Below are positions 1 to 9,386 of a DNA stretch of 64,000 nucleotides, piece after piece. The stretch lies in NCBI GenBank assembly GCA_016928995.1, contig JAFGJS010000026.1, positions 1 through 64,000 on the forward strand. Reading direction: 5' to 3'. Under the pieces are notes generated by a model that was given only the letters and a program-made list of their open reading frames with translations, did no database searches and was not told where the DNA came from. The stretch comes from Candidatus Sumerlaeota bacterium (GTDB taxonomy: Bacteria > Sumerlaeota > Sumerlaeia > JAFGJS01). A program made the position numbers and the translations under genes. Each line of letters starts with the position of its first letter. The first letter of the stretch is position 1.

Positions 1-1
1 C

Positions 2-175
2 GACGTCCGGCCGCATGTGTTCCAGGTTCCGGAGCTGATCACGGGCCCGATCCGCGTAAAAGGCAAGCAATTCAGCGCCGCGATCAAATCCTATTCCCAG
101 CAAACCGGCGGCGGCTCGAGTTGGAAGCCATCAGCCCCGGGCAACGATACCAGCAGCCTTCACTATGAACGGTGA
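2..175 (+). CDS. C-terminal end of an unknown protein (cut by window start)
   Basis: An open frame enters from the window edge and runs 57 codons to a TGA at 173-175. The tail is polar and rich in Gly, Ser and Gln, including a TGGGSS stretch, and ends in HYER. I do not recognise a family from this fragment. It reads in the same direction as the beta-helix gene that starts at 289, with an AT-rich gap of about 110 bases between them that could hold a promoter. The frame looks coding because it has no stops and ordinary residue composition, but the evidence is thin. Confidence 0.5.
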   Translation, partial: DVRPHVFQVPELITGPIRVKGKQFSAAIKSYSQQTGGGSSWKPSAPGNDTSSLHYER

Positions 176-288
176 AATCTCAGAAAATACAAAAAATTTC
201 TCCGCAAAAAATTGCCTGTATTTCAACGCGCCGTGTATTAGTCCAATAGCGCAATGCCAATTCCAAGCTATGATTCGATTTAAGATCG

Positions 289-2328
289 ATGAAACGTTGC
301 ATCTTCATTATCGCATGCGTCCTGCTGACAGCATGGAATCCGCAAGCGGAAACTTACTACGTCGCGAATGATGGAAGCGATTCACTGAATGACGGCATGT
401 CGGCGGAGACGCCGTTCCAGACCATCGCGCATGCGGCCAGCCTGCTGAACACGGACGACACAATGCTGCTGAAGCGCGGCGACGTGTTTTATGAGTCCGT
501 CACGATCAATCGATGGAATCTGACGAACTTCACTATCGACGCATATGGCGATCCTGGCGACGATCTGCCCGTGGTGAGCGGTGGAACGCGCATCACGACA
601 TGGACGCCGTTTCTGGGTTCAATTTACGAGGCGGACGTGGCGCTGGCTTCGGGCGAGTCGCTCGGTTATTTGACCGTCGATGGCGTGCATATGGACATCG
701 CCCGCTACCCGAACAGGGATTGGGCGCGCACGACAACCTGGACGGAAAATGCGGACGGCACAAACACGGTTCTCACCAGTCTTGAATTGTTGAACCATCC
801 GCGCAACGCCAACGATTATTGGAAAGGCGCAAATATCCGCTGGCACCGGCATAGTTGGTGGTTCGAAACGCGCACGATTCTGGATTACGACGCCGTTACG
901 GGAAATCTATACCTGAGCGATAAGAGCATTATCCCGGTCCAACCCGGCGATAAAAACGGCTGGGGGTTTTATCTGGACAATATATTCCAAGAACTGGATA
1001 GCCCCGGTGAATTCTATTTCTACGCAGCGGGAAACAAAGTGTATCTGCTGGCGCCGGGCAACGGCGATCCGAACGGCATGCTAGTGGAAGGCTCCGTGCG
1101 CGAGTACGGCCTTTCCGTGAAGGATGCCACGGTTCGCAACATCGCTTTTCGCCATCAGAAACTTTATGGCCTGACCATCACCGACGAGAGCATTGTGGAA
1201 TATTGCCGGTTCGAGCATATCGGCAGCGACGAAGGCGGCGCGGGAGTCCGTCCGACCTGGAACACGACCAATGGCATTGTGCGGTATAACTTGTTTCAAG
1301 ATAACTATAACACCGCCATCTCGTGGAACGAGGATCCATCGCAAACAGATTCCTGCTCATATATCGAACGCAACCGATTCATTAATTCCGGCACAGTGGA
1401 CGGCTATGGCGGCGAAGGCCCCTGGAAAGCGGCGGCGATCATTATTTCCAATGCCAGCGGCCTGCACATCGAATACAACACCTTCGATGGCGCGGGTTAC
1501 GCGGCGGTCATTCTGGGCAGCGATGGGAATTACGTGGAATATAACGTCATTGAAAACGCGATGTGCACATTGAATGACGGCGGCGCGGTTTACTGCAACT
1601 GCAGCCTCAGCACGATTCGTCACAACATCATCCTGGAGACGCGCGGCGGCATGGAGTCCATGGGCCCCTGGGCCAATCTGGCGCAAGGCATCTGGCCAGA
1701 GTTTCTCAGCGAATTCCATGATTCGGTGATCGAAAACAACACCGTCGTCAACAGCGGCTGCTACGGTATTTTCCTGGAAAACAATTTCGACTGCGAGATT
1801 CGCGGCAATGTAATTTTCAGCAGCGACGCCGCGGCGATCCGGCTTGGCGGCGACGCATACGATTCGCAGGGCAACCTGATCGAAAACAATGTTTTTTACA
1901 GCGACGAGGAAGACGCGACCACGGTGTACTTCGACCGCGACATCGACTATGGAACGTTGCAGAACAATTACTACTGCAATCCATTCACCATGCAGGAGGT
2001 CGGGTATTTTCAGAGTTGGAGCGTTGTGCCGATTTCAATCGCCGACTGGCAGACCGGATATAGCAGTTGGGCCGATATGAGTCCGCATGTGGATTTTGAA
2101 AAACTATCCCAACCGCCCACGGACCCCAATCCGTATGGCCGTGCGGATATTTTCATCAATAAAACCGAGTACAACCGGATCGTCTCGCTGCCCGCTGATT
2201 ATCGAGATATTGATGGCAACCCGGTCGAAGGCCAATTCACATTGGCGCCATTCACTTCACGGATCTTGATCTATCGCCGCGCTCAAACGAGTCCGTCGCG
2301 GGCGTTCAGTCCTTGGACGTTCTATTAA
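289..2328 (+). CDS. secreted right-handed parallel beta-helix repeat protein
   Basis: This 679-residue protein has a signal peptide: a KRC start, a hydrophobic stretch to about residue 16, and a probable cut near NPQA-ET. The mature N-terminus (YYVANDGSD, then TPFQTIAHA) is the typical opening of DUF1565/pectate-lyase-like parallel beta-helix proteins. From about residue 270 to 560 there are many PbH1-type rungs, such as VEYCRFEHIG, VRYNLFQDNY, IERNRFINSG, IEYNTFDGAG, IRHNIILE and IENNTVVNSG. The fold is common in extracellular polysaccharide lyases and glycosidases. I see no catalytic signature that would fix a substrate, so activity on a polysaccharide is inference. It is monocistronic and converges on the minus-strand cluster that follows. 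Confidence 0.85.
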   Translation: MKRCIFIIACVLLTAWNPQAETYYVANDGSDSLNDGMSAETPFQTIAHAASLLNTDDTMLLKRGDVFYESVTINRWNLTNFTIDAYGDPGDDLPVVSGGTRITTWTPFLGSIYEADVALASGESLGYLTVDGVHMDIARYPNRDWARTTTWTENADGTNTVLTSLELLNHPRNANDYWKGANIRWHRHSWWFETRTILDYDAVTGNLYLSDKSIIPVQPGDKNGWGFYLDNIFQELDSPGEFYFYAAGNKVYLLAPGNGDPNGMLVEGSVREYGLSVKDATVRNIAFRHQKLYGLTITDESIVEYCRFEHIGSDEGGAGVRPTWNTTNGIVRYNLFQDNYNTAISWNEDPSQTDSCSYIERNRFINSGTVDGYGGEGPWKAAAIIISNASGLHIEYNTFDGAGYAAVILGSDGNYVEYNVIENAMCTLNDGGAVYCNCSLSTIRHNIILETRGGMESMGPWANLAQGIWPEFLSEFHDSVIENNTVVNSGCYGIFLENNFDCEIRGNVIFSSDAAAIRLGGDAYDSQGNLIENNVFYSDEEDATTVYFDRDIDYGTLQNNYYCNPFTMQEVGYFQSWSVVPISIADWQTGYSSWADMSPHVDFEKLSQPPTDPNPYGRADIFINKTEYNRIVSLPADYRDIDGNPVEGQFTLAPFTSRILIYRRAQTSPSRAFSPWTFY

Positions 2329-2347
2329 AAAAAATCTCACGATGTCA

Positions 2348-2500
2348 TTACGATTGGGAATCGTCGTTATCGAGGTTCGTCTGGTATTGACGTTGATGAA
2401 GCACAAGGTAGGTTTTGATAAATTCCCACGCGACCCATGCGCCCAATAGTGTTGTGGGGATTGCAACGATAATGATGCCGGCGGTATTGCTGAGTTGCAT
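2348..2500 (-). CDS. small single-pass membrane protein, 50 aa
   Basis: A short minus-strand frame starts at ATG 2500-2498 and ends at TAA 2350-2348. Seven to twelve bases before the ATG lies AGGTGA, a well-placed ribosome binding site. The product opens with MQLSNTAG and has one hydrophobic segment at about residues 8-25 (IIIVAIP, then LLGAWVAW). It ends in a polar tail rich in Gln, Asn and Asp. It follows the GT4 gene by about 100 bases on the same strand and could be its last operon member. I know no family for it. The call rests on the start signal and the clean membrane segment. Confidence 0.5.
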   Translation of the reverse strand: MQLSNTAGIIIVAIPTTLLGAWVAWEFIKTYLVLHQRQYQTNLDNDDSQS

Positions 2501-2599
2501 GTATGGTCACCTTTTCCCGATGATGCTTCCAAGCCGCAATCAATAACGCGATGTTCCATCCACATTACGGCTTTGGCAAGCAGAAAGATCGCTTTGCAA

Positions 2600-3676
2600 T
2601 CATTGCGCGGCCAGGGCGAGAATCTTCTGCAAGCGGGAAATCAGCGAATCGGGCTGAAAGGCCAGCGCGCGGTCTTTCTGCTTATTGATGATCCGCGTAC
2701 GCAGGTCCTGGTCAGACAGAATCAGATGCGCCAATTCCGCGATCTCTCCGCACTTCTTTTCATTCACCAGCACACCCGCGTCGTCCAGCGTCTCGCCCAC
2801 GGCCGAACAGTTGTAGGCGATGATCGGGATGCCCAAGTACATGCACTCCAGCAGCGGCACGCCGAAGCCCTCGTGTTCGCTCATGCAGAGGTAAATCCGG
2901 GCCAGACGATAATATGCGATCAGTTCCCGAAAACGGACGCGCCCGGTGAAAATCACATTTTGTAAATTCAATTTATGATGAAAGTTGATCAGCTGGTCGT
3001 AATACCACTCCATGCCCTTGGAATCGCCGATGATGAACAGACGCGAGTTGGGATTGATCAGGTTCTGGTAGTAGTAAAAAACCCGCAGGATGTCTTCGAT
3101 CTTCTTGTGCGGATAAATCCGGCTGACCGTGACAAAATTGACCATTCCATCGTTGAATCGATGCATGATCGCCGGATCCGGGGCGCGGTCGAACAGCGAG
3201 TAATTCAGAATGATCGGCAGAATCTCAGTGCGCTTGAAGCCGACCGACTCAAGCTGCTTCATGTTGTACGCCGAGCTACCCACGGCCATCACGGGGATGT
3301 CCACGAAGGATTTGAGATCCTGCAAACCGGCGTACAATTTCGAGGAGAAGAAATTCTCGCCGCCGATGGAAAGGTCGGGCGGCGTGATGTTATGATACAG
3401 CAGCACGACGCGGCCGCGCATCTCGCGCATTTGTCGCGTGATGTCCGAGACGATGGAATAATGAAAAAGCCAGATGATTTTTTCATCCGCGGCGCAGCGG
3501 CTCATCGAAGCCAGCGGAATGGTGTTTCTGCGCAACCGGGGATGAATGTACTGAGCATAGATATTCGACTGAAATCCGAGCCGGCGCAAGGTCTGCTGCA
3601 ACAACAACGCGTAATTGCTGATGGCGTCGCCGTATTCCATGTTGGGCAGCACTTGATGCACTTTATACTGAAACAT
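2600..3676 (-). CDS. GT4-family glycosyltransferase
   Basis: A 358-residue GT-B fold glycosyltransferase of the RfaB/WcaI-like group. The C-terminal half shows the family hallmarks: VTVSRIYPHKKIEDILR at the start of the nucleotide-binding domain, the SEHEGFGVPLLECMYLG motif (the E-x7-E sugar-nucleotide signature), then GIPIIAYNCSAVGETL and AGVLV. These enzymes transfer sugars from nucleotide-sugar donors on the cytoplasmic face of the membrane during polysaccharide or LPS synthesis. It lies 21 bases after the 154-residue gene and shares a minus-strand operon with a second GT4. GGAA lies about 10 bases before the ATG. The acceptor and sugar cannot be read from sequence. Confidence 0.88.
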   Translation of the reverse strand: MFQYKVHQVLPNMEYGDAISNYALLLQQTLRRLGFQSNIYAQYIHPRLRRNTIPLASMSRCAADEKIIWLFHYSIVSDITRQMREMRGRVVLLYHNITPPDLSIGGENFFSSKLYAGLQDLKSFVDIPVMAVGSSAYNMKQLESVGFKRTEILPIILNYSLFDRAPDPAIMHRFNDGMVNFVTVSRIYPHKKIEDILRVFYYYQNLINPNSRLFIIGDSKGMEWYYDQLINFHHKLNLQNVIFTGRVRFRELIAYYRLARIYLCMSEHEGFGVPLLECMYLGIPIIAYNCSAVGETLDDAGVLVNEKKCGEIAELAHLILSDQDLRTRIINKQKDRALAFQPDSLISRLQKILALAAQ

Positions 3677-3697
3677 ACGGATTTTCCGTGAGTTTAA

Positions 3698-4162
3698 TCA
3701 ATGATCGTCCGGCTTGGATCCGCCGGCGCCGGACGCGGCAATATGCGCTTTCAACTGCTCGTTTTCCTGTTTCACTTCATTGAGTTGCTGATTCATCTGC
3801 GCCAGCACATCGACGATTTGCAGATTGAAGTGGTTCTGTTTGAAAAAAATCGCGTCAGTGTAACGGCGGACCCAAAATCGCGTGATGCGCTTAAGCGCGA
3901 CGATCAACGAACCCCAAAGGCGGCGGTGCGACGTGATCTTCTCCCCTTCCAGATCGAGCCGCCCGGCGATCCTGAGCATGGCGAGCATGTCGGCGGTGCG
4001 TTGCGTGCCCATGCCCGTGTGCGGCCGCGTGATGTCCTGCATCATCCAAGGCTCTTCGATGTAAATCTGCGATTTCTTCTTGTTGTCGATGCTGGTGCGG
4101 ATGCGCTCCATTAAATCATCGACGTTGATCGCCTTATCCCGAATTTCGAATGCATCTGGCAT
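3698..4162 (-). CDS. 154-aa helical protein between two glycosyltransferases
   Basis: I recognise no named family. The N-terminus (NVDDLMERIRTSI) resembles the short helical module often found at the front of polysaccharide methyltransferases and glycosyltransferases. The middle has a basic amphipathic stretch (RRLWGSLIVALKRI), followed by FKQNHFNLQIVDVL and a C-terminal coiled coil (QMNQQLNEVKQENEQLK). It looks like a free-standing version of that accessory module. Its position between two GT4 genes with gaps of about 20 bases suggests it scaffolds or membrane-anchors them. GGAG 10 bases upstream supports the ATG. The function is inferred from context only. Confidence 0.7.
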   Translation of the reverse strand: MPDAFEIRDKAINVDDLMERIRTSIDNKKKSQIYIEEPWMMQDITRPHTGMGTQRTADMLAMLRIAGRLDLEGEKITSHRRLWGSLIVALKRITRFWVRRYTDAIFFKQNHFNLQIVDVLAQMNQQLNEVKQENEQLKAHIAASGAGGSKPDDH

Positions 4163-4187
4163 GGCTCTCTCGCTCCGGTTTAGTGTT

Positions 4188-5468
4188 TCACTGATCGAGG
4201 CTGGCGACGGACAGATGCGACGGCTCCCGCTTTGCGGCAGCTTTTTCTTGAGCCGCCGTTCCGCAGCAACCGCCGCTCAGCTCCGCGATGAATTCCCGGT
4301 ATTGCTGATTGACAATGGGCCAGCTGTAATTCTCCTGCACATATCGCTTGCCGTTGCGCCGCATCTCATTACACAGCTCGGGATTTTCATGCACTTCCCG
4401 GATACTTGCGGAAAACTCTTCGTAATTGCTGTACGTGAACGCCGCATGGCTGCGTTCGGCGTGTCCCTGCAAGACTTCGCACTCCTGATTGACGATCACC
4501 GGGGCGCCGCAAGCCATCGCCTCCAGCGTGACGATGGAAAGCGACTCGTAGCGCGAGGGCATGATCATCGCTTCGGCAGCGGCGATCGCATTGAATTTCG
4601 CCTCGTCATCCAGGTAGCCGATGTGAATGATCTTTGGATGCGGCTGAATGTGCATGGCGCGAAACCCGATGAGCAGCAGTCGCAACGGCGTGTCAGGATT
4701 TTCCTCGAAGTAGCGCCACATGTAGTTGAACATCGCCCCGCAGCCCTTGTTCTCATCGATCCGCCCGACATACAGCAGAAACGGTCCATGAATCCCGAAA
4801 TCCATGCGGAACTTCTGCGGATCGGTCTGCGGCGGCGGATTCACTCCGATTCCGATGATCCGGCTTTCGACTCGCTCGTTATGCGTGACGCCGTTGATCA
4901 AGGTTTTCTCCTCTGGCGTCAGGTAAATGATCGCGCGCGGCTGGTGGAAAAAATCCATATAGGAATGCAGATAGATCGTGCGGTCGTGCTCGGCGGTGGG
5001 CACGAGGACGCTTTTCTGGCGCACCTTGGGCAAACCGAAAAACGCCGGATAGTAGCGATACGAAAAAAACAGCAGCAGATCGTAATCCGAGGCGTTGCGT
5101 TCGATGTAGTCGATCAGCACGGGGGTGTTCGGACCTTGCGCCTGAATCCAGCGGCGTTCGCTTTCCAGCGAATGCGGCAGACGGAAGAGCAGCCGCGTCT
5201 GCCAGCGGAAACGCAAGGCGTTGTACTGCCCTTCGATGGGAAAGCGCTTGATCGTCAGCCGGTCCACTTTCTCGCGGCCGGGGATGTAGTAATTTTTCCA
5301 GTCGGTGTAGTCCTTCGCCGTGGTGGTCAGAATTTCAATATCGTAATGCTCGCTGAGATTCTCCGCCACCTGACGGCAGAGTTGCTCCGCGCCGCCGGTG
5401 ATGCGTTCACCGTAGCGCTGAACGACAAAGGCGATTCTCAACTTGCGCTTTGGGGCTTCCGTAGTCAT
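4188..5468 (-). CDS. GT4-family glycosyltransferase, paralogue of the one at 51714-52910
   Basis: A 426-residue GT-B glycosyltransferase. The N-terminus has IAFVVQRYGERITGGAEQLC, the glycine-rich loop of the acceptor domain. The C-terminal domain has LLYVGRIDENKGCGAMF, then AMIMPSRYESLSIVTLEAMA (the E-x7-E motif), and GAPVIVN. I start it at ATG 5468, not at the longer open frame. That ATG overlaps the stop of the upstream amidase gene as ATGA, and the resulting N-terminus aligns with the paralogue at 51714. Translational coupling to the amidase gene is likely. The C-terminus after residue about 400 is Ala/Cys-rich (GGCCGTAAQEKAAAK) and probably unstructured. Donor and acceptor are unknown. 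Confidence 0.88.
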   Translation of the reverse strand: MTTEAPKRKLRIAFVVQRYGERITGGAEQLCRQVAENLSEHYDIEILTTTAKDYTDWKNYYIPGREKVDRLTIKRFPIEGQYNALRFRWQTRLLFRLPHSLESERRWIQAQGPNTPVLIDYIERNASDYDLLLFFSYRYYPAFFGLPKVRQKSVLVPTAEHDRTIYLHSYMDFFHQPRAIIYLTPEEKTLINGVTHNERVESRIIGIGVNPPPQTDPQKFRMDFGIHGPFLLYVGRIDENKGCGAMFNYMWRYFEENPDTPLRLLLIGFRAMHIQPHPKIIHIGYLDDEAKFNAIAAAEAMIMPSRYESLSIVTLEAMACGAPVIVNQECEVLQGHAERSHAAFTYSNYEEFSASIREVHENPELCNEMRRNGKRYVQENYSWPIVNQQYREFIAELSGGCCGTAAQEKAAAKREPSHLSVASLDQ

Positions 5469-7297
5469 GGCGCGTCCGTTTGCTGCATGAAATTGACGAT
5501 GCCGCGGACGATGGCGTCGGCGATGCGCCCGCATTGTTCCGCGCTGAGCAAATCCATCTCATCGGCGGGATGACTCAAATAGCGGCATTCGACCAGCGCC
5601 GAGGGCATGCGAGTGACTTTACGCGTCACACGTAAATCCCGCTGGTAGACGCCGCGCGGACTTGGCGCCGTGTCGATGAGCAGCAGCTGATCGTAGATAT
5701 CCATCGCCAATCGCTTCGATTGCGTGTGCGTATAAAACAGGCTGGAACCGCGATAGGCCAGCGGATCGTCATACAGGCTCACGGAGTCGTTATGCACGCT
5801 GACGAACAAGTCGCCGCCCAGCCGGCCGGCTCGCGTCACGCGTTCATCCAGATCAACCGCCTCGTCAGCGTCGCGTTTGATCCATCGCACCTCGCCGCCC
5901 AGTTGTTCAATGCGTTGCGCGATCAGTTCCGCCAATTGCACGTTCGCCTTCTTTTCCTCCAGGCCCGTGCCGCCAAGCGCGCCGGAATCCGAGCCTCCAT
6001 GCCCCGGAGACAGGACAATCGCCATGCCGCTGAGCGGTTTTTCCGGCGATGCGGCCAGAAGCGGCGGATCGAACAGCGACACTTCCATCACACCGCCATC
6101 ATACGCCACATCGTAGCCCCATGCCGGCCGGTCCTTGGTGATGATCTCCACATCCACTACGCTGTCCTCGGCCTGACGTGCGCGGATGTCCTGAAAATCG
6201 CCCTTGGAACTGCGATGATCCCAGAAGGAATCGAGTTGGCAAGCATAAATGCGAATCGTCAGCGTGTTCGCCTCCGGCGCCTCGAACACCGTCCAGGCGC
6301 ACCGTTGACCGGTGGACAGCCGCACAACCTGCGCCCGGTTCAAGCGGCGGACAGAGATGCTATCCAATCTCCCGGCCGGACGCCGATGCGGCTCATCCAG
6401 ACGGTTGAAAAACTGATCCTTGCCCCAGGCGGATTGATTCGGCGCAAGACGAAATTGCAGCTTGTTCCCGATGCAGCCCGTATATTCCAGCCATGTATTG
6501 ATGTCCGCCTCGATATATGGCTTGTCCATATTCGGACCGGTGTACAAATCAACGGTGCTTCTGCGCGCTTCATATAAAATCGGAGTTTTGTTTTTCAGCA
6601 CGCTGATCTTCGCGTTGGGCAGCGACCATTCCGCCACGGCTTTCGCGTCCGGTTTGCGGCGCAGAAAGACCGTGATGGATGCGCGCACGAATTCGTCGTC
6701 CGGCTGCAGGAGATAGCTTCCCTCATATACGCCCGCGACGCCGCCCTCCTTCGCATCCAGTTCGCGCATCGGAATCGCTGGCTTGGGGCTGCCGATGCGG
6801 AAATCGGCGCACATCCCCGGGCTGCCCTTGACGCGCACAATGATCTCGGCGCCAGGAGGGAGTTCAATGGAATCGTCCGGCGTGGCGGCATATTCTTTAT
6901 CGAATTGCGGCGGATCCGCAGGCGACGGCTTCAGCGGCGCCGCGCGATAGATTCGGAGCGTCCTTTCCGTTGTCTGCCCTGCTGGATTCTCCGCGCGAAA
7001 GAGCAGCGTATTATCGCCAGGCTCCAATGGCACACGGCCGGCGAATGCGCCTGAGGCGAACACTTCAACCTCCTCGTCCTGCACACTGACTGTATTGCCC
7101 GGCTGCGTGGCGCCGCTAAACCGGGCATAGGCGCCGTAATACGTGCGTCCCTCGCGGGGATACACGATGTTGAGTTCCGGAACAGCGGATGAATTTTGCG
7201 GAAATGCAGACAAGGCGTTTCCCACGATGCACAAGATGAAGGCCGGCAGTAATAGGCTGCCGGCCTGAACACTGCTTCGTTTCAACCGCATCGGCAT
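5465..7297 (-). CDS. secreted N-acetylmuramoyl-L-alanine amidase (Amidase_3)
   Basis: The 610-residue protein begins with a basic N-terminus and a hydrophobic signal segment (LLLPAFILCIVGNALSAF). An Ig-like domain follows at about residues 42-120. A long middle region of about 300 residues is unassigned. The catalytic Amidase_3 domain starts near residue 420. Its zinc ligands are visible as SPGHGG, the Glu in TGLEEKKAN and the His in SVHND, with the catalytic Glu in LVECRYLSH. It should cleave the amide bond between N-acetylmuramic acid and the stem peptide in the periplasm. The start codon overlaps the ftsH stop as TAATG, and the end overlaps the GT4 start as ATGA, so the three genes are probably co-translated. 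Confidence 0.9.
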   Translation of the reverse strand: MPMRLKRSSVQAGSLLLPAFILCIVGNALSAFPQNSSAVPELNIVYPREGRTYYGAYARFSGATQPGNTVSVQDEEVEVFASGAFAGRVPLEPGDNTLLFRAENPAGQTTERTLRIYRAAPLKPSPADPPQFDKEYAATPDDSIELPPGAEIIVRVKGSPGMCADFRIGSPKPAIPMRELDAKEGGVAGVYEGSYLLQPDDEFVRASITVFLRRKPDAKAVAEWSLPNAKISVLKNKTPILYEARRSTVDLYTGPNMDKPYIEADINTWLEYTGCIGNKLQFRLAPNQSAWGKDQFFNRLDEPHRRPAGRLDSISVRRLNRAQVVRLSTGQRCAWTVFEAPEANTLTIRIYACQLDSFWDHRSSKGDFQDIRARQAEDSVVDVEIITKDRPAWGYDVAYDGGVMEVSLFDPPLLAASPEKPLSGMAIVLSPGHGGSDSGALGGTGLEEKKANVQLAELIAQRIEQLGGEVRWIKRDADEAVDLDERVTRAGRLGGDLFVSVHNDSVSLYDDPLAYRGSSLFYTHTQSKRLAMDIYDQLLLIDTAPSPRGVYQRDLRVTRKVTRMPSALVECRYLSHPADEMDLLSAEQCGRIADAIVRGIVNFMQQTDAP

Positions 7298-9240
7298 TAG
7301 ATTCCCAGATCCCCCGGCGCAAGTTTCGGCAGCGGAGGCGGCGCCGGTCTCTGCTCTTCTTCGCGGCCAAACTCCTTGGAGCCGCCCGAGCCGTCGCCGG
7401 AATCGCCGGAGGAGTCCTCCCGCACGAGCGGGTCGAGCGCCTTGCCTTCCATCAGCAGGTCGATTTCTTTGCTGCTCAGCGTTTCGCGCTCCAGTAAATG
7501 CGACGCACAGGCGTCCAGCACATCCTTATGTTCCCGCAGCACACGAAGCGAGGTTTCATACGCTTCTTTCACCAGCCCCTCGACCTCCTCGTCGATGCGC
7601 GCCGCCAGCGCCTCGCTGTAATCGCGCTCCCGCGCCATGTCGCGCCCGAGGAACACCGGCGAACCGGATTCGCCGAATGATCGCGGTCCCAGGCGATCGC
7701 TCATGCCCAACTCGCAGATCATGCGATGCGCCAGCGCCGTGACGCGCTGAATATCGTTCGCCGCGCCCGAGGTGTATTCGCCGAAACGAATCTCCTCCGC
7801 TGCCCGGCCGCCCAGCAGCGTGACGAGCTCGTTGCGCAATTGCCGGCGCGAGGAATTATGCAAATTCTCCGTGGGCAAAAAGGAGGTCAGCCCCATTGCC
7901 ATGCCACGCGGGACAATCGTCACTTTGTGCACCTGGTTCGCATCGTCCAGATACTTGGCGCACAGCGCATGGCCCGCCTCGTGAAACGCCACGATCTCTT
8001 TATCGCGCTCGATCTGCTTCACGCTGCGGCGCTCCGGACCCATGATTACGCGGTCCTTGGCCTCTTCAAGTTCCTCCATGCCGACCATGTCTTTATCGCG
8101 ACGCGCGGCCAGCAGCGCGGCTTCATTGATCATATTCGCCAGATCCGCGCCGCAAAATCCTGTCGTTGCGCGAGCCAGCGTCTGAACGTCCACATCCTTG
8201 CGGCATTTCACCTTAAGCAGGTGCACCTCAAGGATTTTCTCGCGTCCCAGCACGTCGGGATAGCCGACCACGATCCGCCGGTCAAAGCGTCCCGGACGCA
8301 GCAAGGCTTTATCCAGCACGTCCGCGCGGTTCGTCGCGGCGACCAGAATGATGCCCTCGTTCGGATTGAAACCGTCCATCTCCACGAGCAGCTGATTCAG
8401 CGTCTGCTCGCGTTCATCGTGCCCGCCGCCCACGCCGGCGAAACGCTGACGGCCCACGGCGTCGATCTCGTCCATGAAAATCAGGCAGGGCTTGTGCTTC
8501 TTGGCCTGCTCGAACAAATCGCGCACGCGCGACGCGCCCACGCCGACGAACATCTCCACGAAATCCGAGCCGCTGATGCTGAAGAACGGCACGCTCGCCT
8601 CGCCGGCAACGGCCTTGGCCAGCAGCGTCTTGCCCGTTCCTGGCGGTCCATGCAGCAATACGCCCTTCGGAATCTTCGCGCCCAACCGCGAGAATTTCTG
8701 CGGATCCTTGAGGAACTCAACGATCTCCTGCAGTTCCTCCTTGGCCTCATCCACGCCGGCCACGTCGTCGAAAGTCACGTTCGTCTGGCCTTGACCCACG
8801 AGCCGCGCGCGGCTCTTGCCAAACGACATCGCCTTGTTGCCGCTGCCCTGGATCGAGCGCATCAGGAAAAACCAGAAGCCGATAATCAACACCAGCGGCA
8901 GCAGCACCGGAATGAGCATCGACTGAAATATGTTGCTGGAATTGTTGGCTTTGTAGTTGATCTTGGAATCGACCATTTTCGCCAGGATGTATTCCGCCTG
9001 CTGCGGCAAATACTGACTTTTGAACTTCTGTTCTTCGCCGTTATCGTTGTAAATGCCGTTGATTTTGCAATTATTGTCGACCAATTCCTTGATCTTCTGC
9101 GCCTGCGCCAGGTCAATCACCTCGCGAATCCCCAGCTCCTTGACCGGCTCGTTGCCGCTCAAAGTCATAACGAGCAATACTATGGCCACAATGATCACAA
9201 TCCACAACGCGGCCGACCGAAAAAAACTATTCATTTCCAT
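7297..9240 (-). CDS. ftsH: ATP-dependent zinc metalloprotease FtsH
   Basis: The 647-residue protein has the full FtsH plan. A first membrane helix lies near residues 7-27, a periplasmic loop follows, and a second helix lies near 108-125. The AAA+ domain has Walker A GPPGTGKT near residue 197, Walker [15 protein letters not shown] and the second region of homology (RPGRFDRRI). The M41 peptidase zinc site HEAGH is near residue 418, and a Gly/Ser-rich tail ends the protein. It degrades misfolded and regulatory membrane proteins from the cytoplasmic side. GGGGAG lies 9 bases before the first ATG, and a second ATG two codons later is also possible. A promoter-like TTGACT/TAAAAT pair lies upstream at 9323-9352. 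Confidence 0.97.
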   Translation of the reverse strand: MEMNSFFRSAALWIVIIVAIVLLVMTLSGNEPVKELGIREVIDLAQAQKIKELVDNNCKINGIYNDNGEEQKFKSQYLPQQAEYILAKMVDSKINYKANNSSNIFQSMLIPVLLPLVLIIGFWFFLMRSIQGSGNKAMSFGKSRARLVGQGQTNVTFDDVAGVDEAKEELQEIVEFLKDPQKFSRLGAKIPKGVLLHGPPGTGKTLLAKAVAGEASVPFFSISGSDFVEMFVGVGASRVRDLFEQAKKHKPCLIFMDEIDAVGRQRFAGVGGGHDEREQTLNQLLVEMDGFNPNEGIILVAATNRADVLDKALLRPGRFDRRIVVGYPDVLGREKILEVHLLKVKCRKDVDVQTLARATTGFCGADLANMINEAALLAARRDKDMVGMEELEEAKDRVIMGPERRSVKQIERDKEIVAFHEAGHALCAKYLDDANQVHKVTIVPRGMAMGLTSFLPTENLHNSSRRQLRNELVTLLGGRAAEEIRFGEYTSGAANDIQRVTALAHRMICELGMSDRLGPRSFGESGSPVFLGRDMARERDYSEALAARIDEEVEGLVKEAYETSLRVLREHKDVLDACASHLLERETLSSKEIDLLMEGKALDPLVREDSSGDSGDGSGGSKEFGREEEQRPAPPPLPKLAPGDLGI

Positions 9241-9322
9241 TCCTGACTGCTCCCCGGCGTAATTATTGAAATTCGGCTTCTATGCTTGAGGCCTAAACCG
9301 GTTGAGCCCGAACTATTTACGG

Positions 9323-9352
9323 ATTTTATCGGGATTTCAGGCGGACAGTCAA
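9323..9352 (-). promoter_or_regulatory. candidate sigma-70-type promoter for ftsH
   Basis: On the minus strand, TTGACT (9352-9347) and TAAAAT (9328-9323) are separated by 18 bases, close to the consensus. The pair sits in the 146-base gap between mqnC and ftsH, about 80 bases before the ftsH start. This would let ftsH, the amidase and the GT genes be transcribed independently of mqnC. Only sequence similarity supports it. Confidence 0.45.
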
Positions 9353-9386
9353 GCCATAACGGGCTTGCGGCCTGAATCGCATATGT

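Noticed and set aside
7726-9246. Long frame opposite ftsH
   Set aside because: It is the mirror of a certain gene in GC-rich sequence; composition is rich in His, Arg, Gln and Leu without motifs. Same reasoning for 4080-5573, 16000-17200, 18657-19934, 33228-34925.
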